Positions 1 through 12,900 of a stretch of 64,000 nt of DNA are shown in pieces. The notes under the pieces are model-generated. The model saw only the letters and a list, made by a program, of their open reading frames with translations, was not told the origin of the DNA and did no database searches. Both the position numbers and the translations under genes were made by a program. Location: contig BLAL01000268.1 of assembly GCA_015698045.1 (NCBI GenBank), positions 62,001 through 126,000 on the forward strand. The letters are read 5' to 3'. Source of the stretch: Rhizophagus clarus. Lineage: Eukaryota; Glomeromycota; Glomeromycetes; Glomerales; Glomeraceae. Each line of letters starts with the position of its first letter. The first letter of the stretch is position 1.

Positions 1-77
1 CGGTAATTATTTTTTAAAAAAGTTTTTGTACGATTTTCTTAGAATAAATTATATACATACGTTTAAAATTTTTCTTT

Positions 78-108
<31 letters not shown>

Positions 109-111
109 TAG

Positions 112-621
112 TGTTACGAAACCAGGAGGTTGGATTGAATTCATTGAACCTGGTCTAGTTCCAACAAATATGGGTCCTAAATTTACTATACTTATTGATA
201 CATGTAAGTAATTTGAAATTTAAATATATGTATATATATTTTCTTTTCTTTTGATAATAATCAAAGAAAAAATCAATTTTTTCTTTTTTTTTTTAATGAA
301 TTAAAAGTGAACCAAATTATAGGAGAAAGATCAAATATAGCAGAAAGGTTGGAAGTAATATTACAATCAACGAATCAATTAAAAAATATACAAAAAGATA
401 CTAAATCATTAACAATAGGAAGATTGGGAGGGGAAGTAGGAATATCACATGAAAATAGTATTCTAAGATATTTTATTGATGAATCATCGGTATTTTATAA
501 TCGTTTAGGAATTTCTTCAAAAGATTATGAAATTTTGTTAGAAGATGTTAGAAAAGAATTTCAAACACGTAAAGTTAAAGAACAATTTTTTAGATTTTGG
601 GGACAAAAAATTGAACCATAA
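112..621 (+). CDS. SAM-dependent methyltransferase, 3' end (two last exons)
   Basis: C-terminal part of a class I S-adenosylmethionine-dependent methyltransferase; the 5' part lies outside the window or in exons I could not place. Exon 112-203 follows a TAG acceptor behind a pyrimidine tract and encodes VTKPGGWIEFIEPGL, the strand/turn that follows the SAM-binding fold in the large methyltransferase family of Rhizophagus. It ends at a GTAAGT donor (204). The next exon, 308-621, starts after AAAAG, joins in phase (split codon T|TG) and gives IGERSNIAERLEVILQSTN and a C-terminus ending in KIEP before TAA. The substrate cannot be told from this part. The family is clear from the KPGGWIEF-type motif and from the NIAERLEEIL-like helix known in these fungal proteins. 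The exon joint is inferred. Confidence 0.72.
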
Positions 622-2817
622 TTTGCGTTAGAATAGATGACGTACAGTACATGACGTAGAATGTTAATCAACTAATCATATGCATAACAAATAACAGATA
701 ATAAATTATAACTTGTATTCACATGAGTAATGTAGAGCATAATCCCCATGTAATAAATAAAATAAGATATCGCCTGATTTATTCGAATGCATGTAATTTA
801 AATTCCGAGTTGCTTTTAAATTAATTTTTTCAATTTTTTTCATGTAATTAAAATTGTGTGATTCATAGATTGCATTAACCTTAATTCTGCCCAATGAAAA
901 ACATTGGTAACACAGAACCATTACGTTAATATGCTTGTAGGTACGTCATTAACTCGCACATTTTTTATCCTTTTTTTTACGTTTGGTTCGGTTTACAATT
1001 CAGAAACTTTTAATATTTGGATATACTTTCGCTGTGCATTGATCTTGGCAAAATTAATTAATAATGAATTAATCATATTATGATCATAAGAAATACTAAA
1101 TGTTTCATGGTACCTTTTTATTTTGAGGATGAAAATGGAATATTATTGATACAATAGGATGAATTTAAGATGACTAATAAACTTTTAAAGTAAATTACAC
1201 TTTTTATTATATTTCGAGTTTACTAAAAAAAAAAATGAATTATTCTTGGTTCACCGATTTGTACACGTCAAAGCTAGAGTAACAATCAATCATTCGAAAT
1301 TCGGATTTTTATAACTACAATGCTTACTTTATATTTGAGATAATTATATATTTTAATGGAATGTAGTTTCAAAATACTTGTTTTTGAAATGCAGATTATA
1401 CAAAATTAGGAAAATTTTGGTTTTTCAAGCACCAATAGCAATAACGTATTTTTTTTTTAATGATATTACGCCTCCATTCACATATTGTTAACATTTCCAA
1501 TGTATAATGAATTGTACAACATTTAAAACTTACTAAAATAATGATAATAATAATAAATATTAATAAATATTTTATAGAGATACGATAAAAAAAAGACACC
1601 ATAGATAATTTTTGAAATCATTCAGGATTATGATTTATTGTTTTAATCCATTTTTATAAATATATATGAAATAATGATTTGCCTATTTTATAAAGTCGGA
1701 AATATTACAGTAATTAGAATTGTTATTCTGCGGATTTTGTTTAATTATTTTATTTCTCTGAAGCTACAAATTATATAACGTCGAAATATATTACAATAAT
1801 TAGAATTGTTATTTTGCCGATTTGCCTTTAAGGTATGTTGATCATAACGCAAACCAACAATTCACTTTTAAAAATTAGAATTATGGAAATAGTGATTCAC
1901 GAATCAACCCGACAACTCCGAATATTAATGTCAAATTGAGTAATTCTTATCGCTTTACATATATAAATGCGATTCGAATAAAAGAAGGAGTCACGAGATA
2001 GAAAGTTCTTGGCAGTTGGTGGGAAATCTTGGCAGCAATTAAAAATCTCGCTAACCGTGATTGTAAAAAGATAATCCGATCAGCATGAAAATATATGACA
2101 TATTGGTTAAACCATTATAATCGACCGTGTGCAATATAAACTCTCTTCAAGAAGTTATCTTAACATGAAAAATATTCATTGGTTGATTTCTTACGAAAAT
2201 TATAGTATCTCACAAGCCTTTCTAACCGACATCATTGGCGTCATCAATCGAATATGTTGAGAACGCGTTACATCAGTTACATCATCCGATCAAAAGAAAT
2301 TCTTATCAAAAAGCAATGTTGATTTCATCAACACTTAAAAAGATCTCCCGTTTTATTTGTTTACTTTTTAACGACACTAGTTATTTATTTTATTTGTTGG
2401 CGAAAATTGATAAATAAAAAAGCACTTTTTTTTTTTTCTAAATCATTTGATATTCTTTCATAAGGAATTGGATGATCTCCACTTTTTTGGCTAGTTGATT
2501 TATTAATAATCACATGTTAATAAATAATATATTGTTTTCATTGAACTGTTATCAAAAATTTAATGACGAAAATCATGGCTTTAATTAACTATATAAATTT
2601 TTTGATCATCATTTATCTCATTTTAAAATATCGATCAACAAACACAATATTATGCCGAGCTAACAAATTCTGGTTTTTTTTATTAATTTAATATAATTTA
2701 ATTTTATGTCAAAAAATTTTACTCCAATGTCACACAATTGTAAAGAACGAGAGAGGAAAAAAGAAAATAATAAAAACAAAGCAAGAATTTTTTAATATTA
2801 CTATTTTTAACGTAAAA
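622..2817. other. gene-poor AT-rich stretch
   Basis: About 2.2 kb of AT-rich sequence. Short open frames near 706-921, 1396-1602 and 2235-2417 show no recognisable domain and no splice-linked partners. I see no RNA gene or mobile element with clear ends. Confidence 0.5.
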
Positions 2818-3243
2818 TCATTTCGCGAAACCCAACTTTGATAATATAGCCAAACCAACTTGAAATCCTCCCCAAACTAAAAGAGCACAAGCGGCTACAA
2901 TAAAGGCAATAAAGACAAAAACACCAACAACGGGAAGAGATACAAAACCCAAACCGACAATTACCCAAAAAAGAAGGATTGCTATAGGTATGGCATTAAA
3001 TGCCGTTAAAGTATAAGTTGCCCAACGGAAAGGAGGGAATTTATGCCAACAGTGCTTTGTCGTATCACATAATTGAGAACAAATTGCTTGAGTGTAGTGT
3101 CGCGTTTGATCGATTAAACCTCGAGATTCTTCAGACGCTTGAAATACTTTTCCGTAAGTTGCGTCCATTCCTGAATCCAAGGCGTGTTGTAATTGTTCGC
3201 CACTCATCGTTATATAATTTTGTATGTTTTTTCGTATACTCAA
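2818..3243 (-). CDS. small two-span membrane protein, promethin/LDAF1-like
   Basis: Intronless 141-residue protein. Residues about 1-75 are hydrophilic (GEQLQHALDSGMDATYGKVF, then a Cys/His-containing stretch). Residues about 80-137 form two long hydrophobic segments, AFNAIPIAILLFWVIVGLGF and VVGVFVFIAFIVAACALLVW, joined by a short Pro/Val turn: a hairpin-like membrane anchor. Length and hairpin layout resemble the fungal promethin/LDAF1-type proteins that mark lipid-droplet assembly sites together with seipin at the ER. That assignment is inference from architecture, not from a diagnostic motif. The first ATG is taken (MSIRKN); a second in-frame start, MSGEQ, lies 12 codons in. The reading frame is intact and codon use looks normal. 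Alternatives: a tetraspan-like or other small ER protein. Confidence 0.55.
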   Translation of the reverse strand: MSIRKNIQNYITMSGEQLQHALDSGMDATYGKVFQASEESRGLIDQTRHYTQAICSQLCDTTKHCWHKFPPFRWATYTLTAFNAIPIAILLFWVIVGLGFVSLPVVGVFVFIAFIVAACALLVWGGFQVGLAILSKLGFAK

Positions 3244-4267
3244 AAGGAAAAAAAAAATAATATTTTTTTTTTTATTTTTTTTTTTTTTTTGGAATCTTTT
3301 GCGGTTACTTTTATAAAAATTAATTTAAATAATGATGTAATTTTTACTTTCGTAATTGATGGTTTAATTACTTCATTATTATCCCTCATGCTCAAATATT
3401 TATATCATTAAAAATTTTATAAATGAAATTTATTTCATCATTATGAGATCGAGTATAATGAGAATCAGGATTTTCACGTGATTTTATAAATATATCCGGG
3501 TTCTTTTAAGGAAACTTTATAAAAAAAAGTCTAGACTCCGGATCTTATTACTCGCCGATCATATGTTATATTCACAGACAGGTAATATTCATAAATATTA
3601 TATACTCTGGGAAAGATTATTCGGGATTAATACTTTAAAATTAATTTACGCCGTCAACAAAATAAACCTGTCAATTATCCAAAATTTCGATGGACATATT
3701 CTAAATGTTATAATTGTGTCGCATCGGAAGAAAGTTATTTTATTAAGGATATAGTCTCTTAAAGTAATTAATGTTTTCATTATAAAATAAATTTATGTTA
3801 CAGTCCTGTGATGACATTATTTAATAAGGATCAGGTTTGAAACAGAATTTTCGGGTATTGTTGCGTGGCGCAGGCTATGATATCATATATGCTGAATTAG
3901 TCAACCTTTGGCGGTAGTACTGTAAAAGTTGGCCGGTTTCTCTTAAGAATAAGCAGAATTACTTTTTTAAAATGCTGGCTTGGATGTGTCACCATGTCTA
4001 TTACACGTACTGATGGTTTTTGTTTGTTCAACTATTTCAATTGATATTCGAAATGAAATATTGAAATATTGACTTTTTTTTATATAAGAAGTACTAAAAA
4101 TAATAACAGATAATCATTTATATCGTACATAGTAATTTACGGTAATAAAATAATTATTCACAATTTTTTTTCCAATTCTAATGGTTTCATTCATTAAGTA
4201 TTTTTTTCTGGAAAATATTGATTGATATTTAGCTTATTGTGAAGAGGATATTGTAATTCCTTTTATT
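3244..4267. other. intergenic, nothing recognised
   Basis: Poly-T-rich leader of the upstream gene (3250-3290), then about 1 kb without a convincing reading frame. The short open frame 3563-3754 (+) has no domain signal. Confidence 0.45.
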
Positions 4268-4520
4268 TAGTAATAAGAAAAGGTACATAGCTGGTTTCTC
4301 CTACAGAATCATCAGTTCCTATTAATAACAAAGTTATTAAGGGCGCCTAACCAAGTAAACCGATAAGTGACATTACCAAAGTCAATTTAAACCCAAAAAT
4401 TACCTTACTTTGCAAAATGAAAAAGAAAGACTCACCTTTTCATTAATCATAGTGCTATATTGCGCCAAAAAATTCCTGATTACATGAAAAAAACAAGGGA
4501 GAAAGAGAAAATATGAGTAA
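4268..4520 (-). other. possible last exons of an unidentified gene
   Basis: On the minus strand two small stretches have good splice borders and join in one frame. One follows a TAATCAG acceptor near 4481 and ends ...MINEK before GTGAGT near 4434. The other follows GGTTAG near 4350 and reads APLITLLLIGTDDSVGETSY to a TAA near 4268. Exons further upstream could not be tied on; a further open stretch (DHDSRDHLVALCW) lies near 4575-4615. No family recognised. This is a weak call made on splice signals and open frame alone; chance is possible at this AT content. Confidence 0.22.
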
Positions 4521-4693
4521 AATAATTCCCAGTTGGTAGTATTCATAAGATTATTCTAAATCCAGAATTGTATTGACCAGCAGAGTGCTACCAAGTGATC
4601 CCTACTGTCATGATCCACCACATCACTAAATAGATAGAGATTTTAAATTTTTTTTTTTTTTAAAAAAAAAATATAACAAGAGCTTTTCATTAT

Positions 4694-4869
4694 TAGTGTT
4701 GCCTGCCGTATAGGTTGTAACGTAATTGGTGTAAGTCGTAAGTACTATATGCCGTAATTTTCATATAGGAAAAAATTGGTGTCGTGATGGTTTTAATAGG
4801 TTGCAACCCAAGTTGTAATCGTATCGTAATCCAAAATGCCGTAATTATTACTTACGGCAGGCCACACTA
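4694..4869. mobile_element. MITE with TA target duplication (about 172 bp)
   Basis: Terminal inverted repeats GTGTTGCCTGCCGTA (left) and TACGGCAGGCCACAC (right) match at 14 of 15 positions and are flanked by TA on both sides. The inside is full of degenerate GTAAT/CGTAA words and codes for nothing. TA duplication and size fit a non-autonomous Tc1/mariner-type element; the superfamily is inferred from the TA only. Confidence 0.7.
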
Positions 4870-5693
4870 GATCTTATTGAACTTAAATCAACGTTTGAAG
4901 AAATTGATTCTTGAATTTGAATGATATAAATTTTTAACTTTTTAAGCACGTATTTGATCATGAGAAATAATTTGGTCGTATAGATAAATAGGTAATAGTT
5001 ATTTCACGTGGATATCGCCGTGATGATAATGATATCGTGGCTGATCCGTGAAATAACTAATTTATACCACGGAGACTAACGTCCTGTATACAATTTTTAA
5101 CTATTGATACACTTTTTAGCTTATTCTTTTAAATAAACATCATCCATAAAAATATCAAGAAGAAAAATCACGGATGACTATTAGGAAACGTGGTATAAAA
5201 AATATTATTACAGGTTATACTCGTCTAATGTTTATTGTAGATTATCAAAAATATAATAGAAATATTTATCCAGATGAATCTTCAAAAATACGATTATTTT
5301 TTGGCGTATTTAACGCGTACTGAGAAATGGTATATCAGATATCATTAGTAGATTCTACAATCAAATTCTTAATTGAAATTTATTAATAATATTGAAAAAC
5401 TTCGTAACGCGCTAAAAAGATGATGAATTTTCTGTCATCCACTTTTTTTAATTTTATTTGTGAATATACGCGTGTAAACTGCAATCAGTCTTTTTATTCA
5501 TAAAATTGTAGTTGATGATGGATATACGTCATACAGTATATATCATACGGAAGAATATATACAACCTATTGTATAACTCTTATGACATTTTTATATAATT
5601 TCGTAATAATGACGATCACCATAATATATATCGATATGTAGAGATTATGACTAATGTTGTTTATTTCCTCCAAAAAAAAAATTTTGATATATA
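4870..5693. other. intergenic with a 13-bp inverted repeat
   Basis: No gene seen. Contains an inverted repeat, AGTTATTTCACG (4997-5008) and CGTGAAATAACT (5047-5058), with two inner GATATCG copies. It could be a small decayed element or a stem-loop; nothing decides its role. Confidence 0.4.
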
Positions 5694-7531
5694 ATGTTCT
5701 CAACAAGAAACTCCACTTCAAAAATCCTTAATTCACATAATAATTTGAGAGATAATTTTATTTCTCTTCCTGTGACAACAAAAAATCATTTTACCAATTT
5801 CCCTGTTAATAAAGTTATGGTGCTTCCTTCGTCCTCAGTTCCTGAAATAATACCTATATTAACTAGCCCTGATAATCAACCTGCGCCTAATAAAACTGAA
5901 TATAAAGAACGAGAACATAACCATATTAAAATTGTAAGCAGAGATCAATTAGTGTCCAGTAAAGGTAAAGACCGAGAACATACTGTTATTAGAACCGATA
6001 ATCAACTCATGTCTAATAGAGGTAAAGAACGAGAACATTCTGATATTAGGATTGATAATCGATTCGTGTCCAGTAAAGGTAAAACACGAGATCATCATGA
6101 TGTCGCTATTGATGATCAATTCATATCTAATGAAGCTAAAAATAAAGAACGAGAGCATATCAATATTACTGAAAGTTTAGAAACTATACAAGATGATGAG
6201 GAAATCGAAGATATGGAAATTGATGACGACATCCCCCAACCTACGATAATTATTTCAAATCAATTAACCGAAACTAAACGTGCCTCGAATCAAGCACCTT
6301 CAAATAAGTTAATCGAAACTGGACATGCTCCAGTGGAACAGCAATTAAAAAATCCAGTTAGATTTGTTGAAAAAGTCATTAAATTTTTTGATTCATATGA
6401 TTATGAATTTGATATTTTTAATATCACAATTGATTTTTCTAATAAATATCAAGAAATATTTCGAGGAGATAGCGTTTATCTGAAACCTTATCATAATAGT
6501 CCTTGTATATTACTTGATCAATTAAGAACCATTTTATCGAATAAGATTAATTCTGGTAATTAAAACGAATTCATAAAATTTTTATTTTTATTAAAAACAA
6601 AATTTAACTCCATTTTTTATTCAGCATGTGTTCATGAAACAGATTTTGTTAACTTGGAGAAGTTGGCTGCAGAATTTTATGAGAAGTTATTGAGTGCAGG
6701 TGAGTTGATTTAATGTTTATTAAAAAAAAAAAAAGAAAGAAAGAAATTGTTATTTTTATTTCACTAATCCAAAAATCGTATGTTTTAGAAATAAATCATC
6801 AAAATTCAGTTAAGGATTTTCGCAGAAATGAGTTCCGCCCTCTAGGTTGTGAAGAATGGCGCAAATATAACTTGAATTACGTCAATAATAAAAGAAAATT
6901 CAAATATTTACCCGCATTTCCAAGAAGATTACCTCAAAAGAATATAAACAGAAGAAATAGAATAAAAAAAACAGAGAAAATGAAAACTAATATGGTTCCA
7001 AATCATTTAAACAATTATGTATTTAATCAAGGGGTTCAACATTCTTCTATAACTCGACCAACAAGACCAACTCCTCAAGAAAGTAACCAAATCTTTAATA
7101 GTCCTACATTTCCTCACACTATTATGAAAGATTCTCCGTCAAATCCTTTACCTTCGACACCATCAAATACTCCAAATATACCATATAATAATGAAAGAGC
7201 AAATTATATGAGGGAAAGAAAATATAATAAAATTATGGCAAGCGCTATACAGGAATTAGCCATCGCGAGCCTCGCTATGAAGTATAATCCCGAGGTGGTC
7301 CCTGGTAAATTGGATGGCGTTGTAAGAAAATTGGGGCTAAAAAAAGTGGCTAGAGAATGTGGCTCATTAGAAGCTTATAGTGAATATTTGATAAAAACCT
7401 ATAATTACGGTGGTATGGACACGGTTATGAAGCATCTTGAAGAAAAATATTCTTCTCGCTTAAAAGTCCAATCGAGGGGACAAACTAAGGAATTACAAAA
7501 ACAAACAATAGATAAGATTGGAATCCCATAA
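5694..7531 (+). CDS. three-exon gene of unknown function with 19-residue tandem repeats
   Basis: Exons 5694-6555, 6625-6699 and 6789-7531 give 559 codons. Both introns (GTAATT...TTCAG, GTGAGT...TTTTAG) join in phase through split codons G|CA and G|AA. The long frames read past the donors meet a stop or an artificial start, so the spliced model is preferred. Residues about 65-160 hold four to five degenerate 19-residue repeats starting KEREH/REH (for example REHTVIRTDNQLMSNRGKE), followed by an acidic stretch DDEEIEDMEIDDD. Residues about 230-290 look folded (FDIFNITIDFSNKYQEIF). A basic Pro/Asn-rich linker follows, and then a helical C-terminus (ASAIQELAIASLAMKYNP ... VVRKLGLKKVARECG). No known domain recognised. 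It looks like an intact, expressed-type gene. Confidence 0.6.
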
Positions 7532-9109
7532 TAGGAATTTAACTCCTTATGTGAACTTGTTTTTTCGATTTTATTTATTACTTTTTGAGAATTTAAATAT
7601 GTAATTTTCTACAAATAATTTCATGAATTTTTTTCGCTATAATAAAGAACTTTTCTCCTATGCTACGTTGTGCGAACATTGGATAAATAATGAGACCTTA
7701 CAAATACGAAAAAAGGAATGCATTTAATGATTCAGGTTCTTTCCTTTTACATCTAATACAAAATCACTAATGATAGATAAATATCTTCTACGTGATTCTT
7801 TAAACATAGGCAACGTATTAGCATAATTTTGCATTCTGTGTCTTGTAGATAAATGGCACTTTTGAAAATTGCTATTAAATGAAAGATTTGAATGGATTAG
7901 TTGCATTAACAAGTTTGATTATTTAGTATCATATTTAACCATCGTTATTTGCATTTACCTAATATTTTTATTATATCAGTGCTTGTATTGGAGTGGATAA
8001 TAATTTGAGAGTTATGAATTAACATTTAGAAATTTACTGTAATAGATTATCATGAATTATAAGGAATCTGTTTTTTTCATAATACTGAATATTTAATATT
8101 AAGTTTCCATTCAAGTATTATAATTCTTTCCAATGTACAAGTGATTTTAGAAATATGTCGACCAACAAATAATGAAGCAAAAAAGAGAAGAAATTTTATG
8201 AAATTTTTATACGATAATTTAATTTGTGTACTTTATTTTTAATTGTGCTATTCTAATCCATTCATTATCATTAGATGAACCATTTACAGGTAATATTTAT
8301 TTTCTCTATTAAATTAATATTCTCTTTTGCTTTTTTCTATATTATAAAAGTAATAATGTCGGGTGAAACTTCTCCTATAGTACAATAATTTGAGTAACCA
8401 AAGAGAATATTTAAAATTTTTATAATTTTGAATTTGCTAACCAGTAATAATAATTAATATGTATTGACTCTTTTAAGATATTGAATAATGAACCAATATA
8501 TAGATTTTACTACAAGAGAAATTATTGATTTATCGATCTCAATCAATTTCAGGTTCATATTTAAGAACATTGAATTATATAAATTATACAGTAATTATAA
8601 TAATAATATTTAAAATTTTTAACTTTCTCACAATGGTAACAAAAAATTAAAGAATTTAATTGGCAGTTTTGTTACGACGATCAGTTAAATGTCACGTGAG
8701 GAAAATTTGATTATAATCCAATGATATCTGATATAGGTTTATCTTTCTTAGAATGAGTTCGTCGTATCAAGGATTTCTTTTAGTTGTAAACAATATATAC
8801 AATACACTTTATTATGCAGGTAGCTTATAGATCACAAATTACACTCTTGGGCTATCGATAAACCGCTAACAAAAAAATGATTATGAACAATTGTGCATAT
8901 ATACGAAGACAAATAATTATGGAAAAACTTTTAATAGATATATAATTAATACTTTCTACAATGATATAGATATTAGACGTGTGACATGTCTTTAAAACTT
9001 ATACGCAGAATCACAAGAGAAAGAAGATGCTCAAGATACAAATTATCAATCACAAGAGGAAGAAAATGTTGTTTTATTTTCTTATTTTAATTATCCCATA
9101 CTTCATTTA
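7532..9109. other. gene-poor AT-rich stretch
   Basis: No coding exon, RNA or element border identified. The open frame 7724-7912 (-) lacks any domain signal. Confidence 0.45.
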
Positions 9110-9114
9110 TTTCA

Positions 9115-9690
9115 TTTCTTTAATAGTCGATATAATTCTTTGGTAGTTGGTCCATTTTCTATCTCAGCATCCCAACATTTTGTTATCAAATCAAATCTGC
9201 AAGTAATTTTGGTACATCTTTAGAAATTTTTTGGTCTATATACTTTACATATATTAATAGTTAAAAATTCATCATGAGGAACATCATTATAAGGAATTTC
9301 TCCAAAAGTAATTCGTTCATTATTATTATTCAAAACGAGTAAATATCTGCTACTTTTGTATATTGATTTCCACGTAAAACTTCTGGTGCTATATATGGTA
9401 ATACTCCATTTATTCCTTCTTCTTTAACTGATTGCTTATTTGCTGGTTGACACATTCCCAAATCACTTATAAGGGAATTATATATTACCTGAACATTTTT
9501 ATGAACAAATTTAGTATTATGAATTTTCTAAAAGTTCTCTTTTATTTATTAATTTGATTTACAATATACATAACTTTTAGATTCATTTAAATAATTTCTC
9601 AAATTTCCACTATTATAATAATCTTAATCCTTCATATACTCATTAGTATTTGGATCTTAAGTTATTCTATAAATATGCACTATACAGTTT
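9115..9690 (-). pseudogene. protein kinase (Rhizophagus-type), decayed C-terminal half
   Basis: Read on the minus strand, the segment gives a degenerate kinase C-lobe: YNSGNLRNYLNE, then ISDLGMCQPANKQ, GVLPYIAPEVLRGNQYTKVA, EIPYNDVPHDEFL and LITKCWDAEIENGPTTKEL. These match, in order, the hinge, activation segment, APE motif and helices F-H of the kinase family expanded in these fungi. Several stops and frameshifts interrupt it (for example after DIYSF, and between RPK and ISKD). The catalytic HKDFH-like motif is replaced by FVHKNVQ, so no activity is expected. The N-lobe is absent. It is one of several kinase remnants in the window. Confidence 0.85.
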
Positions 9691-9699
9691 TTTTGTGCA

Positions 9700-11485
9700 G
9701 GAAAAAAAAAAAAAAAAAATATTATTATTAAACCAAATCTAAATTTACATGAATAAAAAATCTACAATTTTTTAATTTTCTTAAAATCTAACCCGTAGTG
9801 GTTATATTTAACGAAAATCTAATTTTGATTGTATGAATAAAATTTAAAGATCAAACACCATTCACCATTTTGTTACACCTGAAACTTTCGAGTCTTTATA
9901 TTGAATCAACCACAATATTACCAATGCTATTTATGAGGCAGTCAAAATTGAAAATAGACCACATTAAATTTTCATCAAAAAAAAAAGAATATTTTTTTAT
10001 TAAGTAACGCTTAAAATCAACGTGTATTAATTTTGATAACTAAATTAACTAGTATTGTTTGTTTAAACAACATGATCATTTTTCACAAAATATAATTTGG
10101 GTACGCGTCAAATAATATATTAATCCCGCTATAAGATTAAAAAAAAAAAAAGGATTAATCTTGCGCCTTAAGAATGCGTTGTTCTCCAAATTTTTTTTCA
10201 CTTACATACCGTATGTTTGCAGCCGTATGAATAACCAACTCCTTAAGGTTTTGGGTTTAAATTTCTTCTTCAGATAACTAAAAGGACCTTCACTGATCAA
10301 CCTTCATCATCATCATCGTAGCGTTGTCACGAGTTCGGTCACTAAACGATATCTGTCTTAAACAGTTTAGCTACGATAGGCTTGAACGTATAGAAATGTA
10401 AAAGACTTCAAGAAAGAAAAGAAGAAAGAAGGTTGCGAGATACACCCTTAATAAAAGATCATTCAAACCCGCTGCGAATTCCTTGCTCCGATGTCAGCCC
10501 TTGATTCGGTTAAATATTAGGAAATTGTATAATATTTATCATCCCAAAAAAGTGGCTGCACGCTTAATGGGTTGCATAATTCCTCTGATAATTTCCATTC
10601 CAATCTTTTAAATATTTTTTTTTTATCTTTTCATTGCACTATTATTTGATTCCAACCTTTAAAGTTACTAGTGTTTTTTTTTTATCTAGATTAAATTTAA
10701 TAATATAATTTCTAATAATATAAAAATCCTATCGTTATAATTGTAATGCTATAATATCCAATGTAATTGTTCTTAATAGATTTTCTTCTTCACATGATCA
10801 CATCAATTAAAATTTATTGCATTTTCTTAGATAAAGAATTAATTCACTATTGATGATTTAAATATAACTTTTGTTTCTTTGGGTATCGTAAAGTTTTCAC
10901 ATATTAAAGAATGTCCATTTCCTAAAAGTATCACTATTCAAACAAATTTTTTTTTTTTTTTTTGGTGAGTAAATCAATTTACTAAAAATTCAGAAAGTTC
11001 GGCTTTCGAAATAAAAGTAATAAATAAAAGTTGGATAACTACCTTTACCCTCACGAATAAAGGGAAAAAAAAAAAATACATGAAGATCACTTGTTACTGC
11101 TTATATATTTATAATTTTAACGGAAAGTGAATCACTAAATTTGCAACCAATCAAATTCGTTAGTTATAGATAAATTTGTAAATTTGTTGGCAATTACTCC
11201 AGTCCACTTAATGATGTGAAGATACTGTAAATAAAAATGAAGTTTATTTAAGACCGTAACAATACAACATTTAAGAAAGTTTTTTAATTGAATTGGCAAG
11301 TGATTCGTTGTGATCGCGCGTATTTAAACGCCTTTCCCGTGGTCTATAAAAATTTTTTGGAGACTATTTATAAATAAACAAACTTTGACAAAGTATGATC
11401 ACAATTAAATAACATAAATAACGCAATAAATCAAACATCCAATACAATTTATTGATAAAAAAAAATCAAATTTTTCGATGACCCA
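9700..11485. other. intergenic, nothing recognised
   Basis: AT-rich with several poly-A/T runs. A slightly GC-richer patch at 10180-10520 has no open frame or domain I can name. Confidence 0.4.
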
Positions 11486-12900
11486 CTAAATAGCATTTTC
11501 TTCCCAATTCTGGTAACCAATAGGTTCGTAAAATGTATGAAGAAAATCTGAAGTTTCCTCTCGTATGATTTCTATATATTCTCGTCCATTTTGTAACAAA
11601 AGTTGATCAAAGTCTTCATTTAAATTTTCTATAACGTATTTAAATTTGAAAGTTCCTACCATCACTACTTCCATAGCTATGATATCTAATTCTATTTAAA
11701 ACAAATTATAATCTAGGTTACGTTTCGAATCACTTGATTATTATAAAAATATAATTCAATCAAGTTGTTATAGTCCATATTTCAATTAATTTCATTAAAA
11801 AGTATGAGTCAAATCCGTCCTCTTCACCACAGATATTTAAATCTAATGTCTGTAAGGAGTTAGGTAATGAATTAGCGAACGCCACGATATAATTATCATC
11901 TATTAGAGATAATTCTAATTTCAATTTAAGATATTCTAAACCCTTAACGCCTCCAATAACTTGGTAAACAACCAAATCCTTTAATTGATAATTCACATGA
12001 TAAATGTGTTAAATTATAAAAATATTTTCCTAATATTGTAATGGTGAAGGTGTTTATTTTATCTAAATTCAATATTCGTAAATATATCTTGGTCATTGAG
12101 AGTATTCTTCTCAAGACCAAGTGCAATTATATCGTTACTGACTGATGAAGTAGTTTCAAGATCTTATTGTTGTTGTTCATCATATATATGATCTTAAATA
12201 CAATACAAGTTTCTGATTTGCAATTGATTGAATTCCAATTCTTCAAATTATAAGTGCTCCCCCTCATTTAATATCGTAACATCAACATCTATCATGTAAC
12301 TATCCTCCTCTATATTACGAACCTCTTTCTCTTCGAAGATCAATGATTATAAATTAGTGCAACTTTGCAATGCCTTTATTGTTCTTAAGAAATTTTTTAA
12401 TTTCCCTCCAATTGTCAAACCCTTCAAATTGGACTTCTGAGATTTGATGATGTTTTCGAATTCAAGTAAATTTTCAGAAACTAAATATTCATTAAATAAT
12501 AATTCTTCTAATTTAAATTGATGTGCGATAAAATTAGAAACACTTTTAATAAATCGTATAGTAAATGAGTTAATATTATCCGATGAGATATTAATTTGAC
12601 GAATTAAGTCGAAAAAAAGTGTAATAAGACAAATTATTGAATAAATTGTAGAGTTCAACTTCATCACCTTGATATAATTTGGAATTATTTCCTCCAGAAA
12701 AATAGGTAATCTCCTTATTAAAGAACTGAAATATTTGTGAATTAAAATTCGTCAAGAATTCAGGGCAATTAAAAAATGGCGTTTCTGTTGATTCTACAGG
12801 AATTCCCGCAAGTCTCAAATATAATTTATCTTCTTCAACTAAAGAAGTGATTTTGTATTCTAAATCTATATGTTCAAAGTTGTGCTCATAATAACGGCGT
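11486..12900 (-). pseudogene. F-box/LRR-type (RNI-like) protein gene, broken
   Basis: The minus strand carries, in order, pieces of a leucine-rich repeat protein: VEEDKLYLRLAGIPVES near 12800-12850, then FIAHQFKLEELLFNEYLVSE and SNLKGLTIGGKLKNFLRTI (about 12350-12560), LDKINTFTITILGKYFYNLT (about 12000-12090), LKDLVVYQVIGGVKGLEYLK (about 11880-11990), and a last open frame of 62 residues ending ENAI. The repeating L..L.L.....L spacing and the NLTHLS motif match the F-box/LRR gene family that is very large in arbuscular mycorrhizal fungi. Frame changes and stops separate the pieces, and no F-box start is left. Parts of the breakage could be unplaced introns, but stops inside repeat units argue for a pseudogene. 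Confidence 0.6.

Noticed and set aside
4285..4350. Sequence ACATAGCTGGTTTCTCCTAC resembling a large-subunit rRNA segment
   Set aside because: Only about 15 bases resemble it; the surroundings show no rRNA helices. Read on the minus strand it lies within an open frame.
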